DNA of 64,000 nucleotides, taken from positions 62,001-126,000 of the forward strand of contig NZ_JACVXB010000004.1 in the NCBI RefSeq assembly GCF_014596945.1. Reading direction: 5' to 3'. The translations under genes and the position numbers were made by a program. Within the stretch, counting starts at the first letter, position 1; the number at the start of each line of letters is the position of its first letter. Shown here piece after piece: positions 39,875-48,820 of the stretch. This stretch comes from Aestuariibaculum sediminum. GTDB lineage: Bacteria > Bacteroidota > Bacteroidia > Flavobacteriales > Flavobacteriaceae. The notes under the pieces are model-generated. The model was given only the letters and a program-made list of their open reading frames with translations, did no database searches and had not been told where the DNA came from.

Positions 39875-39974
39875 TATTTGTTTGTCTCTATTAACTAGGA
39901 CGCAATTTTGAAATATATCCCTACCTCGATTTCTAACTTTTTTTATTTTTTTTAAAAATTCAAGAAGAATATAA

Positions 39975-39982
39975 TAAATTTG
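39975..39982 (+). promoter_or_regulatory. -7 element of the left ECF sigma gene
   Basis: TAAATTTG matches TAnnTTTG, 39 bases before the GTG start at 40022. No TTG at -33 is seen; the upstream bases are A/T only. Confidence 0.5.
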
Positions 39983-40021
39983 AGCATCTTTGGATATCTT
40001 TTTTAACCCATTAAAGTACAA

Positions 40022-40615
40022 GTGAATAACCAAGATCATAAATTATTAAACGCACTAAAGCATAATCATGAAAGTGCTTTTAACTCTATATATAGCATAT
40101 ATTATAGGGATTTAGTTGTGTATTGTTATAATTTATGTAAAAGGCAGGATATAGCCGAAGATATTGTGCAGGCCGTTTTAATTAACCTATGGGAAAAGCG
40201 AGCAAATTTAAAAGTGGGGATATCATTAAAAGCTTACTTATACAAAGCTGTTTATAATAAGTTTGCATCCGATCTTAGGAAAAAGAAAATAAAAGAGACG
40301 TCGTTTGAAGATTTGAGACATCAAATTGTGAATGAAGTGAGTCAGGAAAAAGACGATATTATGGCACAACGTATGTCTGTTTTGAATCAAGCGATTGATG
40401 AATTGCCGGAAAAGTGCAAAAAGGTATTTTTAATGAGTAAGGTTTTAGGGTATCGACATAAGGAAATCGCTAAGTCTTTAAATATTTCAGAAAAAACAGT
40501 CGAGAAACATATTACTAAAGGTTTTATGTTGATAAAAAAATATGTGTTCAATCCTCGACATGTTGTTAAAATATTATTCTTTTATAAAAACAGATTGTTT
40601 GGAATTAGAAATTAA
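40022..40615 (+). CDS. ECF RNA polymerase sigma factor (left module)
   Basis: 197 aa. Start codon is GTG at 40022; no ATG is available near the N-terminus and the reading NNQDHKLLNALKHNHESAF begins exactly where this family begins. Sigma region 2 is at residues about 15-75 (YYRDLVVYCYNLCKRQDIAEDIVQ) and region 4 at about 125-180 (LPEKCKKVFLMSKVLGYRHKEIAKSLNISEKTVEKHI). It is divergent from the FecR gene at 38720 with 147 bases between, and should direct RNA polymerase to the FecR-SusC-SusD operon when the ligand is sensed. A second sigma gene follows at 40711. Confidence 0.9.
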   Translation: MNNQDHKLLNALKHNHESAFNSIYSIYYRDLVVYCYNLCKRQDIAEDIVQAVLINLWEKRANLKVGISLKAYLYKAVYNKFASDLRKKKIKETSFEDLRHQIVNEVSQEKDDIMAQRMSVLNQAIDELPEKCKKVFLMSKVLGYRHKEIAKSLNISEKTVEKHITKGFMLIKKYVFNPRHVVKILFFYKNRLFGIRN

Positions 40616-40662
40616 GTTTGATTTTCTAAAAGGAAATTAAAAAAAACACTTCAGATTATAAT

Positions 40663-40682
40663 TCAAATGTTTACATTTGAAA
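40663..40682. promoter_or_regulatory. inverted repeat containing the -7 element of the right sigma gene
   Basis: Perfect 9-bp inverted repeat TTCAAATGT/ACATTTGAA with TT between. The right arm contains TACATTTG (40673-40680), a TAnnTTTG match 30 bases before the ATG of the right sigma gene. The overlap suggests an operator at the promoter; it could also be a weak terminator for the first sigma gene. Confidence 0.5.
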
Positions 40683-40710
40683 TTAACCACCTTTTCATTA
40701 TTTTTAACTA

Positions 40711-41277
40711 ATGACCCCTGATGATTCAGACATATTAAATCGCCTAAAAAAAGGCGATAAGCAAGCGTTAACCGAACTATATAATAGGTATTGGAAGACC
40801 TTGTATATAAGTTCGTATAATCTTCTTAAAAACAAAGAACTTTGCGAAGAAATCATTCAGGATGTTTTTATTGATGTTTGGAATTATAAGGAAAATCTTC
40901 AAATTAAAATTTCACTAAAATCGTATTTATATGCTTGCGTGAGGTATAAAGTATTTAGTGAATTTCGAAAAAATAAGATTCAAAGTGTTGAACTAATGGA
41001 AGGTTTAAACGATCGATTTCAATACGCCACTCCCGAAACCAAACTTATGCACGAGGAGTTAGTGATGCAAATAGATGCTATTGTTAAAACCTTACCTGAA
41101 CGTTGTCAGGAGGTTTATTTGCTAAGTAGAAATCAGCAATTAAGTCACAAAGAAATTTCTGAAAAACTTGGTATTTCTACAAAAACAGTTGAAAATCATA
41201 TTACACTGGCATTAAAAACAATTCGTTCCTCTCTAGGGTATTTGTTGAGTATAGAAATGCTGTACATGATACAATAA
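40711..41277 (+). CDS. ECF RNA polymerase sigma factor (right module)
   Basis: 188 aa. Region 2 (LYNRYWKTLYISSYNLLKNKELCEEIIQDVFIDVW, residues about 22-60) and region 4 (TLPERCQEVYLLSRNQQLSHKEISEKLGISTKTVENHI) are clear. It is followed by its presumed anti-sigma gene 183 bases downstream on the same strand. It is distinct in sequence from the sigma at 40022 although they are neighbours, so each module appears to have its own pair. Promoter element TACATTTG lies at 40673-40680. Confidence 0.92.
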   Translation: MTPDDSDILNRLKKGDKQALTELYNRYWKTLYISSYNLLKNKELCEEIIQDVFIDVWNYKENLQIKISLKSYLYACVRYKVFSEFRKNKIQSVELMEGLNDRFQYATPETKLMHEELVMQIDAIVKTLPERCQEVYLLSRNQQLSHKEISEKLGISTKTVENHITLALKTIRSSLGYLLSIEMLYMIQ

Positions 41278-41344
41278 TTCATCTTCATTTATCATAAAAG
41301 TGTAATTTTTATTAGAATCATTTTCTGCGTTACCCTTTGTAAAT

Positions 41345-41412
41345 ACTAGGGTTAATCTATTTGTGTAAAAAAAAAGTTAAAATTTTTTTAAATTTTACTA
41401 GGGGATGCATCC
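41345..41412 (+). promoter_or_regulatory. probable ECF-dependent promoter region of the right anti-sigma operon
   Basis: An A-tract and GTTAAAATTTT are followed by TACTAGGGGATGCATCC. TACTAGGG occurs twice (41345 and 41397). The region before the left anti-sigma gene (- strand, about 39955-39900) also has an A-tract, GTTAGAAAT and GTAGGGAT. Shared AGGG after an A/T tract is what I would expect of an ECF-type element; the spacing differs, so the call is tentative. Confidence 0.35.
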
Positions 41413-41460
41413 TTAAAAAGACACATAAGAGGTAAACCAAGCTATTTAAAAAATATTTTA

Positions 41461-42627
41461 ATGGATAATTCCGATATGAATAACAAGTTTTTCCGAAGGC
41501 TCATAGAGCGCTATCTCGATGGAGAAACGACTGCTGATGAGCTCAAGCTTCTGGTAAACTACTACGAAAGTTTTCAAAAGGAAAACAAGTGGGTTGAAGC
41601 TTTAGGACCTGAAGACGTTATTAAAGAACGTATGCTGGTAAACATCTTAGAAGCGATTAAAGATGATGAAGAACCTAAACAACCTAAAGTTATTACATTA
41701 TTCAGGTCTGCTTATGTGAAATATGCCGTGGCAGCTTCAATAGTGGCATTTGTGGCGACTTTTGTTTTTATAAATTTAGACAGAGATTCTGTTGTACAAG
41801 AGGAAGCTATTGTTAATACAAGTATTGAGGTAGGTACGAATAAGGCTATTTTAACCAGAGGAGATGGTTCTAATGTTACTTTAGAAAAAGGCGAACAAAT
41901 AGCTTTTGATAATGTAGAAAGTAACGGAGAGGCATTAATCTATAATGATAAACCTACCAATACTAAAGAGATAGCTTATAATTATTTAACCATACCAAGA
42001 GGTGGTCAGTTTTTTGTTAAACTTTCCGACGGCACTCAGGTCTGGTTAAATTCTGAAACCAAATTGAAATACCCAGAAGTATTTGTTGACGGAGAAAAAC
42101 GTATGGTAGAATTACTTTACGGTGAAGCGTATTTCGATGTGTCTCCAAGTACAGCACATAAAGGCTCTAGGTTTACAGTTACTAATCATAATCATGAAAT
42201 CGAGGTTTTAGGGACCGAATTCAATGTTAAAGCCTATAATAACGAACCTAACATCTTAACTACTTTGGTTGAAGGTAAGGTGAAAATCAAGTATCAAGGG
42301 AAAGACCACATGTTGCTTCCAAATCAGCAATCTGTTTTAGACCGAAGTACCAACACCATCACATTCAATACTGTAAATGTATTTAATGTAATATCCTGGA
42401 AAGAAGGTCTTTTTAGTTTTAATAATATAACTCTTAAAGAGGTTATGGTTGTACTGTCACGTTGGTACGATTTTGATGTTGAGTTTAAAAATAAAGCAAT
42501 TGAGAACGAATTGTTCGTTGGAACACTAGGAAAACAGGAGAAAATAGAAGATATACTTCAGAATTTAAAAGAATTAGGAATCATTAAAAAATATGAGTTC
42601 AATGATAAAAATATAATTATTGAATAA
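41461..42627 (+). CDS. FecR family anti-sigma factor (right module)
   Basis: 388 aa. N-terminal sigma-binding part (FFRRLIERYLDGETTADELKLLVNYYESF), one membrane helix (AVAASIVAFVATFVFI, about residue 92), a FecR domain (VKLSDGTQVWLNSETKLKYPE, VTNHNHEIEVLGTEFNVKAY) and a C-terminal DUF4974 domain (LFSFNNITLKEVMVVLSRWY). It passes the signal from the STN domain of the SusC at 42726 to the sigma at 40711. The 98-base gap to SusC holds the hairpin of the predicted antisense RNA, whose T-run overlaps this gene's stop codon. Confidence 0.92.
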   Translation: MDNSDMNNKFFRRLIERYLDGETTADELKLLVNYYESFQKENKWVEALGPEDVIKERMLVNILEAIKDDEEPKQPKVITLFRSAYVKYAVAASIVAFVATFVFINLDRDSVVQEEAIVNTSIEVGTNKAILTRGDGSNVTLEKGEQIAFDNVESNGEALIYNDKPTNTKEIAYNYLTIPRGGQFFVKLSDGTQVWLNSETKLKYPEVFVDGEKRMVELLYGEAYFDVSPSTAHKGSRFTVTNHNHEIEVLGTEFNVKAYNNEPNILTTLVEGKVKIKYQGKDHMLLPNQQSVLDRSTNTITFNTVNVFNVISWKEGLFSFNNITLKEVMVVLSRWYDFDVEFKNKAIENELFVGTLGKQEKIEDILQNLKELGIIKKYEFNDKNIIIE

Positions 42628-42712
42628 AAAAAAGGGAGCTAAGTTCAAACATTTGGCCGTGTAACAACTTACTCCCTCTTGTATGTATTAATTAAAATAA
42701 TGTCTAACTAAC
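42626..42712 (-). ncRNA. candidate DonS-like antisense RNA of the right SusC operon
   Basis: Predicted - strand transcript of about 87 nt opposite the susC leader. The -7 element TAAATTTG (complement of 42719-42726) overlaps the susC ATG, exactly as in the left module. The terminator has arms GGGAGTAAGTT and AACTTAGCTCCC (42634-42676, one bulge) followed by eight T (42633-42626). The start near 42712 is inferred. Two independent occurrences of the same geometry support it, but neither promoter has a good -33 element. Confidence 0.55.
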
Positions 42713-42718
42713 ACAAAA

Positions 42719-42726
42719 CAAATTTA
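42719..42726 (-). promoter_or_regulatory. antisense -7 promoter element overlapping the right susC start codon
   Basis: The complement reads TAAATTTG, a TAnnTTTG match whose first base pairs with the A of the susC ATG. Same placement as 38600-38607 relative to the left susC. Confidence 0.5.
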
Positions 42727-45700
42727 TGAAAATTAAATTAACTAATTATCGCTATTTAATTCGAAAGCGATTACCCCTATGCATTATGAGAATATTTATA
42801 TTTCTATTGTGTGCAACAGTTTTTGGTTTAAACCCGAATAGTTCATTTTCTCAGGAGAAAGTGATTATTAATCAAAGTCAGTCCGTATCGGTAGACGAAA
42901 TGTTCAATATCATTCAACAACAAACCAATTACCACTTTATTTTTCCAAAGAAATTATTTAAAAATTCACCTACCATCCAGTTAGAGCAAGGTGAAGTGTT
43001 GGTAATAAGTTTATTAGGTAAAGCATTGCAGGATAGTAATTTGGAGTTTGAAATAGACGAAAACAATACCATTTTAATTAAAAAGATAGATCATAATTAT
43101 GACAGAAGACAACAAAAAGTAAAAGTCTCAGGTACAATTAGAGATGAATCTGGTATGCCTTTACCTGGAGTTACTGTTATGGAAAAAGGTACTGTAAATG
43201 GTGTAGCAACAGATTTTAATGGTGTTTATTCTATTTCGGTATCCGATAATGCTATTTTAGAGTATACTTTTGTTGGTTTTGTTAAAGAAACTAGAGACGT
43301 AAAAGAACTAACATATTACTCTGGAGTAGATATTACATTAAAGGAAAATGTAAATGCTTTACAAGAAGTGGTTGTAACAGGTTACCAAACCTTGTCAAAG
43401 GAACGTGCAACAGGGTCTTTTGAAACCGTAGGTGTAGAGCAACTACAGCAGCGTCCGGCTGCAACATTTGTTGAGCGTATTGTAGGTCAGGTACCAGGGG
43501 TAAGTGTAAGTCCATGGTCGGGTAAAATTGAAATTAGAGGTCGATCTACGGTTTTTAACGGATATGATGATGTTCTAATTATTGTTGATGGCTTTCCATT
43601 AACCCAGCAGGATGATTATAATAGTATAAACCCTGAAGATATAGAAACCTTGACTGTGCTAAAGGATGCAGCAGCAGCATCGGTTTGGGGGGCAAAGGCT
43701 TCTAATGGGGTAATAGTTATTACAACAAAGACGGGAAGTAAAAATAAAAAGCTATCAGTCGATTATTCTTCATTTGTTGAGTTTCAGGAAAAAGTAGACC
43801 TTGGAGATATGCGCTTAATGAGTGTTGCAGAAGAAATTGACATTGAAGAGGAATTTCTTGAAAAGAATTGGGTGGATTTAAATAGTCTAGCCAATGGAAC
43901 ATCGAGCATTAACGATTTCTATTTAGCTAATATTTATAGAAATGGATTGGCACCTGATGGCAATACGTGGTCTCAAGATACCTACGATAATTATATTAAT
44001 GAATTAAGTAGCCGTGAAGATGTTACCAAACAGTTTGAGAAGTATTTGTTACGTAATGCATTCCGTGAGACTCACAATATCTCGTTGCAGGGCGGTGGAG
44101 AAAAAAATACCTTCTACGCATCGTTAGGTTACACAAATTATAAGTCTCATTTAATAGGAGATAAAGATGATAGATTAAGTTTTAATTTAAGAAACACCTT
44201 CGATTTTACTGATAAAATTAAGTTTACAACTGGGGTTACTGCAGTTCAAAGAAACGAAAAGAATAACGGTATTTCCGTTGATGCAGCAGATCAATTACAG
44301 GCCTATGATCAGTTAATTGATGAAAATGGACAATATGTTCAAAAATATGTGAACTGGACTCCTTGGTTATCAAGAGAGCGTGAGGCCATAGTTGGATCTC
44401 CGCACACATTTAACCTGGTAGAAGAGCAACGAAACCAAGATAACTCTCAGCAGTTTTTAGATGTACGTGCCGATTTTAGAGTTGATGTAGAGTTATTTAA
44501 TGGGTTAACAGTATCGCCATCCTTTCGTTACGAGCGCGGGGCGGGAGATATCGATAATTTCCGAAACATGAATTTACCATCACACCGTAATTTTATTAAT
44601 GATTATTTCGTAAATGGAAACTATCAAATCCCTGTAGGTTCAGATTATGAGCAAAGAAAGGAACACTACAAGGGATGGACGATGCGTAATACCTTTAATT
44701 ACGATAACAGTTTTGGAAAACATGATATTACACTTTTCGGAGGTATAGAATATAACAGACGTTTTTCAGAAAATAGTTTAAATCGCCATTTTGGATATAA
44801 TAAACAAGCTACGTTATATATAGCTTATGATGAGTTGGGTTTATTTAACCGTTCGCTTCGTGATTTTCAAGGGGTGCCAGACTACAATTTATATCAAGGA
44901 ATATTTCAGGATGTTAATAATGTAGATAATCGTTTTGTGAGTTGGTTTGGTAATTTAGGCTATACGTTTAATGATAAGTATATATTAAATGCAAGTTACC
45001 GTGTAGATCAGGCTAATATTTTTGGTAGTGATCCAGATTTTAGATATAAACCTTTATGGTCTGTAGGACTTGGTTGGAATATGGTAAAAGAAGATTTTTT
45101 AGCTAGTACTGATTGGTTGAATAGATTAACTTTAAGAGGAACGTACGGGTTATCAGGGAATAGTCTTGGGGCAGCTTCGCCATATGCCTCTGCATTTTCA
45201 AGAACTAATACTTACAAATATTCTTATTTCTTTTCAAGGTTTAGTATTCCTGCAAACCCTAACTTAAAATGGGAGGAAACGGTAACCACAAATGCAGCAA
45301 TTGATTTTGCTTTATTTAATAACAGACTTTCAGGTACTTTTGAATATTATAAAAAAGCTAGTTCTGATGTGTATTCCAGAAGGCCTTTAGACCCTACCGT
45401 TGGTTTTACTGATGCAACTGTAAATTATGCAGAAATAGATAATGAAGGATTGGAACTTCAATTGAATGCTAGAGTTATTGATAAAGAAGATTTTTCTTGG
45501 GACATTCGTGCCAATTTCAATAAAAACAAAAATGTTGTGCGTGAATTTCAAGGGTCAACACAAACAGCAGATTATTTAAGTGCAGGAGTAGGTATTCTTG
45601 CAGGAGCTGCCGTTAATAACTACTATGCTTATAATTACGCTGGTCTTGATGAAAATGGAGAACTTTTAATCTACGATCAAAATGGCGATTCTCAGCATTG

Positions 45701-46319
45701 GTCTACAGAGTTTGTAAAAGAGGATTTAGTTTATTTAGGTTCAAAAACACCACAGCATTATGGTGGTTTATCGACAACCTTCCGTTATAAAGGATTCGAT
45801 TTAACAGCTAATTTAAATTATGGTGCCGATTTTTATTTCCGTTACCGACCTAATTATGCTTCAAGCGGTTATGGTACATATAACAGTATTTTAAATACAG
45901 CACAAAGGAATTTTGGGAACCTAAGATTAGATAAAATGTGGGCAGATCGTTGGAGAGAGCCCGGAGATGAGGCTACTACAGGTGTGCCAAGATTGTTTTG
46001 GAATGGAGTAAACCCATATACTGGATTAGTAGAATCAAGATTTACTGGAAGTTCTCAAGATCGTAAGTTTAGTCAGTCTACATTCAATACTGTAAAAGGA
46101 GATTATATTCGGGTACAGGATATTATCTTAGGATATAACTGTCCTAGTAGCTTAACTGATCGTACATTTTTCAATAGCTTAAGATTTACGTTTCAAGTTA
46201 CCAATCCGTTTTTGTGGGTTGAAAATGATTTTGGAGTAGACCCGACTGTCTATGATCGTGAATCGCGAGCCACTAGTAACCTTACGAGATTTACACTTGG
46301 ATTAAGAGCTAACTTTTAA
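42726..46319 (+). CDS. SusC/RagA TonB-dependent transporter with STN signalling domain
   Basis: 1197 aa. Signal region around IFIFLLCATVFGL, STN domain about residues 50-115 (SVDEMFNIIQQQTNYHFIFP), carboxypeptidase-like domain (GTIRDESGMPLPGVTVMEKG), plug (ALQEVVVTGYQTLSKER, EIRGRSTVFNGYDDVLIIVDG, AASVWGAKASNGVIVITTKTG) and barrel ending LRANF. The STN domain again matches FecR control. Start: an internal Met (residue 21, MRIFIFLL) could begin a shorter signal peptide; the upstream ATG at 42726 is kept because it follows the usual AACAAA leader. Imports an unknown ligand with the SusD at 46328. Confidence 0.93.
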   Translation: MKIKLTNYRYLIRKRLPLCIMRIFIFLLCATVFGLNPNSSFSQEKVIINQSQSVSVDEMFNIIQQQTNYHFIFPKKLFKNSPTIQLEQGEVLVISLLGKALQDSNLEFEIDENNTILIKKIDHNYDRRQQKVKVSGTIRDESGMPLPGVTVMEKGTVNGVATDFNGVYSISVSDNAILEYTFVGFVKETRDVKELTYYSGVDITLKENVNALQEVVVTGYQTLSKERATGSFETVGVEQLQQRPAATFVERIVGQVPGVSVSPWSGKIEIRGRSTVFNGYDDVLIIVDGFPLTQQDDYNSINPEDIETLTVLKDAAAASVWGAKASNGVIVITTKTGSKNKKLSVDYSSFVEFQEKVDLGDMRLMSVAEEIDIEEEFLEKNWVDLNSLANGTSSINDFYLANIYRNGLAPDGNTWSQDTYDNYINELSSREDVTKQFEKYLLRNAFRETHNISLQGGGEKNTFYASLGYTNYKSHLIGDKDDRLSFNLRNTFDFTDKIKFTTGVTAVQRNEKNNGISVDAADQLQAYDQLIDENGQYVQKYVNWTPWLSREREAIVGSPHTFNLVEEQRNQDNSQQFLDVRADFRVDVELFNGLTVSPSFRYERGAGDIDNFRNMNLPSHRNFINDYFVNGNYQIPVGSDYEQRKEHYKGWTMRNTFNYDNSFGKHDITLFGGIEYNRRFSENSLNRHFGYNKQATLYIAYDELGLFNRSLRDFQGVPDYNLYQGIFQDVNNVDNRFVSWFGNLGYTFNDKYILNASYRVDQANIFGSDPDFRYKPLWSVGLGWNMVKEDFLASTDWLNRLTLRGTYGLSGNSLGAASPYASAFSRTNTYKYSYFFSRFSIPANPNLKWEETVTTNAAIDFALFNNRLSGTFEYYKKASSDVYSRRPLDPTVGFTDATVNYAEIDNEGLELQLNARVIDKEDFSWDIRANFNKNKNVVREFQGSTQTADYLSAGVGILAGAAVNNYYAYNYAGLDENGELLIYDQNGDSQHWSTEFVKEDLVYLGSKTPQHYGGLSTTFRYKGFDLTANLNYGADFYFRYRPNYASSGYGTYNSILNTAQRNFGNLRLDKMWADRWREPGDEATTGVPRLFWNGVNPYTGLVESRFTGSSQDRKFSQSTFNTVKGDYIRVQDIILGYNCPSSLTDRTFFNSLRFTFQVTNPFLWVENDFGVDPTVYDRESRATSNLTRFTLGLRANF

Positions 46320-46327
46320 TAAAAATT

Positions 46328-47734
46328 ATGATGAAAAGAAACATATATATATTGATGGGGTTTGTAATGGCAATATTCTCTTGCGAAAGCCCAGACGACT
46401 TTTTAGATGTAATACCAACAGGACGAGTAATTCCATCAACTGTTGAGGATTTTAATAATTTACTTAATAGTCCGGATTATTTTTTCAGACGTCAGGAAAA
46501 CATATCATTTAAAGACCCGGATGTATTTATGAACGAACTTAGTTATTCGACTATAGCAAATAACATGCGTTACGCAAACGCTTACATGTGGGAGAATGAC
46601 TTGTTTTTAATAGATCAAGCTGATGCTGATTACAATAGAACATACCAAATGTTATACATCAGTAATTTTGTATTAGATGGTATTAATGACGCAGAATTAG
46701 GTGCCTTTAACGAAAACGAACGTAAAAATATTCAGGCAGAGGCACATGCGCAACGTGCTATGGAATTATTTTTGGCTGTAACTGAATACGCTCCGATGTA
46801 TGATCCAAATAACAGAGATGTTCCTGGCGTTCCAATGCCTTTGGAGGTTGATATCACCACGTTGTATTCAAAATCATCGGTAGGAGAGGTATACGACCAA
46901 ATTGTTAATGACCTAAACAAATCGCTAGAGTTAATTTCACCAACATATCCTAATATTAACATAGTTGGGAATTACAGACCAGGTAAAGCTTCTATATATG
47001 CATTACTTGCTGAAGTGCACTTGTATATGGGGAATTTTCAAGAAGCTAAAACTAATTCCGATAAGGCGCTTGCTTTATATGATTACCTAAATGATTGGAC
47101 TACTTTTGAATTCCAAGATCCAGATAATATTACTTTAGGTTATGTAGATAAAGATTATGAAAATAGAGATGGTAACACCGAGGCCTTATGGAATCGTTTC
47201 CATAGAGAAGTTTATTATAATCCTGTGCAATTATATCATCCGGATCTAGAAGCTTTATTTGATAAAGACAATGATAGTCGTTGGTATTTACGAGCCTCAC
47301 AAACCGACAGGAACGGTAACGATTATAGCCCATATTATGTGTATTATTTCCCTATTACGCAGGTGGGTATGACAGTGCCACGATTATTATTAACAAATGC
47401 AGAAGCAAAAGTAAGAACAGGAGATGGTGCAGGCGCCATGGCTTCACTAAATAAATTACTGGCAAAAAGACTTTATGCATTTACGCCTTTAACACACACT
47501 GATAACGCTTTAACGCTTCAGATTATTAAAGATGAAAGACGAAAGGAATTGCATGGTTCTGGTTTGAATTTGTTCGATTTAGCCCGTTATCATGTGTATG
47601 GTGAGACGGTACCAACTTTTACAAGAACGAACCCAGAAACAGGAGCTACTGCTACACTTGAACCAGGAAGCGATGATTATTACGTTCAGATACCTTTACA
47701 AGTGCAAGAGCTAAATCCAAATTTAAAACAGTAA
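46328..47734 (+). CDS. RagB/SusD family outer-membrane lipoprotein
   Basis: 468 aa, lipobox IFSC near residue 19, followed by ESPDDFLDVIPTG, a classic SusD start. Helical repeats (AHAQRAMELFLAVTEYAPMYD, ASIYALLAEVHLYMGNFQEA) and the C-terminal RLLLTNAEAKVRTGDGAGAMASLNKLL with KDERRKELHGSGLNLFDLARY are typical. Its start is nine bases after the SusC stop. Forms the lid of the SusC at 42726. Sequence differs clearly from the left SusD, so the two modules probably take different ligands. Confidence 0.92.
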   Translation: MMKRNIYILMGFVMAIFSCESPDDFLDVIPTGRVIPSTVEDFNNLLNSPDYFFRRQENISFKDPDVFMNELSYSTIANNMRYANAYMWENDLFLIDQADADYNRTYQMLYISNFVLDGINDAELGAFNENERKNIQAEAHAQRAMELFLAVTEYAPMYDPNNRDVPGVPMPLEVDITTLYSKSSVGEVYDQIVNDLNKSLELISPTYPNINIVGNYRPGKASIYALLAEVHLYMGNFQEAKTNSDKALALYDYLNDWTTFEFQDPDNITLGYVDKDYENRDGNTEALWNRFHREVYYNPVQLYHPDLEALFDKDNDSRWYLRASQTDRNGNDYSPYYVYYFPITQVGMTVPRLLLTNAEAKVRTGDGAGAMASLNKLLAKRLYAFTPLTHTDNALTLQIIKDERRKELHGSGLNLFDLARYHVYGETVPTFTRTNPETGATATLEPGSDDYYVQIPLQVQELNPNLKQ

Positions 47735-47793
47735 TTTTTAATGCGTAGGAAAGGTCATTTCACGATTTTATCCAACTAAAAAAATAGAAAATA

Positions 47794-48756
47794 ATGAAAA
47801 AAATATATTTAATATTATTTGGCATCTTATCTGTTTTAACTTCTTGTGAAAAAGAAGAAGATATAGTAATGCCTCCAGCCTATCAAGTAAATTGGTTCGA
47901 CGATACTAATTTAGTGTTTTCTCCAATTGGAGATCCTGGATTTACCTATAACATTAATTCCAATTCTGGTCAATCTTTTTGGGGAGATACAGAAGCAGAG
48001 TATGATGTAAAGATGAATTTTAGTGCAGATATTGAAATTTCTAAAATTGAATTTTATGCGTTTGTAGAAGAAAATAATGGAGAAACTTTTTCCTATAAAG
48101 GGGGAGAGATAGGTAAACTTTTAGAAACAATTACAAATCCGGAAAATAATTTTACTTTAACAGTAAGTTCTGATAAGGTTTATCAGTTGTACAGCGGCGA
48201 ATTATCAGCTGAACATTCAGGCGAGTTGTTACCTGAGGATTTAGTAGAACTAAAATGGGTTATAACTGCTGAAGATGGATCTGTATTAGATACTAGAGTA
48301 GATTGTAATGGGTTTAACTGCACATATGGAATCAAAACTTCTATAAAATATGTGGATACCTGGTTAGGTGAATTTGAAGCGACATGGACAGAAGTGGGAC
48401 CTGGAACGGTAACCTATTCGTATTCTGATGTTGTTGTTGGTGCAAAAAGAACCGTAACATTTACCCCAGGCGACGAAGAAGGCCAATACGCTGTTGACGA
48501 TATGGCGTTTGGGGGTGCTTACGGTGGACCTAAGCCAGGGTACATTACTTTCGATAACACTACTAATACATTATATGTTTATGATTTCACCAATTATAAA
48601 AATAAATGGATTTTAGTGAGTGTAACTCCTGAGGTTTTGACTGTTAGATGGGATAATTATTACAACCAGTGGTATAACGAAAATGGCGTTATTGAATTGC
48701 GTAGAAGTGATGGTTTAACTTGGCCAGATATTACTGAAATTATCAATAATAATTAA
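47794..48756 (+). CDS. lipoprotein of unknown function after SusD
   Basis: 320 aa with lipobox LTSC (Cys18) followed by EKEEDI. I do not recognise the family. The sequence is beta-rich with many aromatic and acidic residues. An N-terminal Ig-like part (about 60-180) and a C-terminal beta domain (about 190-310, YITFDNTTNTLYVYDF) can be guessed. Two cysteines (DCNGFNC, about 169-174) may form a disulfide. The position right after SusD is that of surface glycan-binding proteins of the SusE/SusF type. A ligand-binding surface lipoprotein is the best guess. There is no counterpart in the left module. Confidence 0.6.
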   Translation: MKKIYLILFGILSVLTSCEKEEDIVMPPAYQVNWFDDTNLVFSPIGDPGFTYNINSNSGQSFWGDTEAEYDVKMNFSADIEISKIEFYAFVEENNGETFSYKGGEIGKLLETITNPENNFTLTVSSDKVYQLYSGELSAEHSGELLPEDLVELKWVITAEDGSVLDTRVDCNGFNCTYGIKTSIKYVDTWLGEFEATWTEVGPGTVTYSYSDVVVGAKRTVTFTPGDEEGQYAVDDMAFGGAYGGPKPGYITFDNTTNTLYVYDFTNYKNKWILVSVTPEVLTVRWDNYYNQWYNENGVIELRRSDGLTWPDITEIINNN

Positions 48757-48775
48757 CCATTAATATTTTAATAAA

Positions 48776-48803
48776 ACAGGGTAATTCATTCTGATTACCC
48801 TGT
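48776..48803. terminator. hairpin between the SusCD genes and the thioredoxin genes
   Basis: Perfect 10-bp stem ACAGGGTAAT/ATTACCCTGT with an 8-base loop, followed by ATTTCAATACTTTT, a weak T-run. It sits in the 64-base gap before the first of four TlpA-like genes. It may reduce read-through rather than end the operon. Confidence 0.55.
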
Positions 48804-48820
48804 ATTTCAATACTTTTATT

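Noticed and set aside
39875-40039. Longer N-terminus of the left FecR protein
   Set aside because: The extra 55 residues are Lys/Ile-rich, overlap the divergent sigma gene and are absent from the right FecR; the ATG at 39874 matches the family start.
41403-41412. GGATGCATCC palindrome before the right anti-sigma gene
   Set aside because: Ten bases only, no counterpart in the left module; more likely part of the ECF promoter region.
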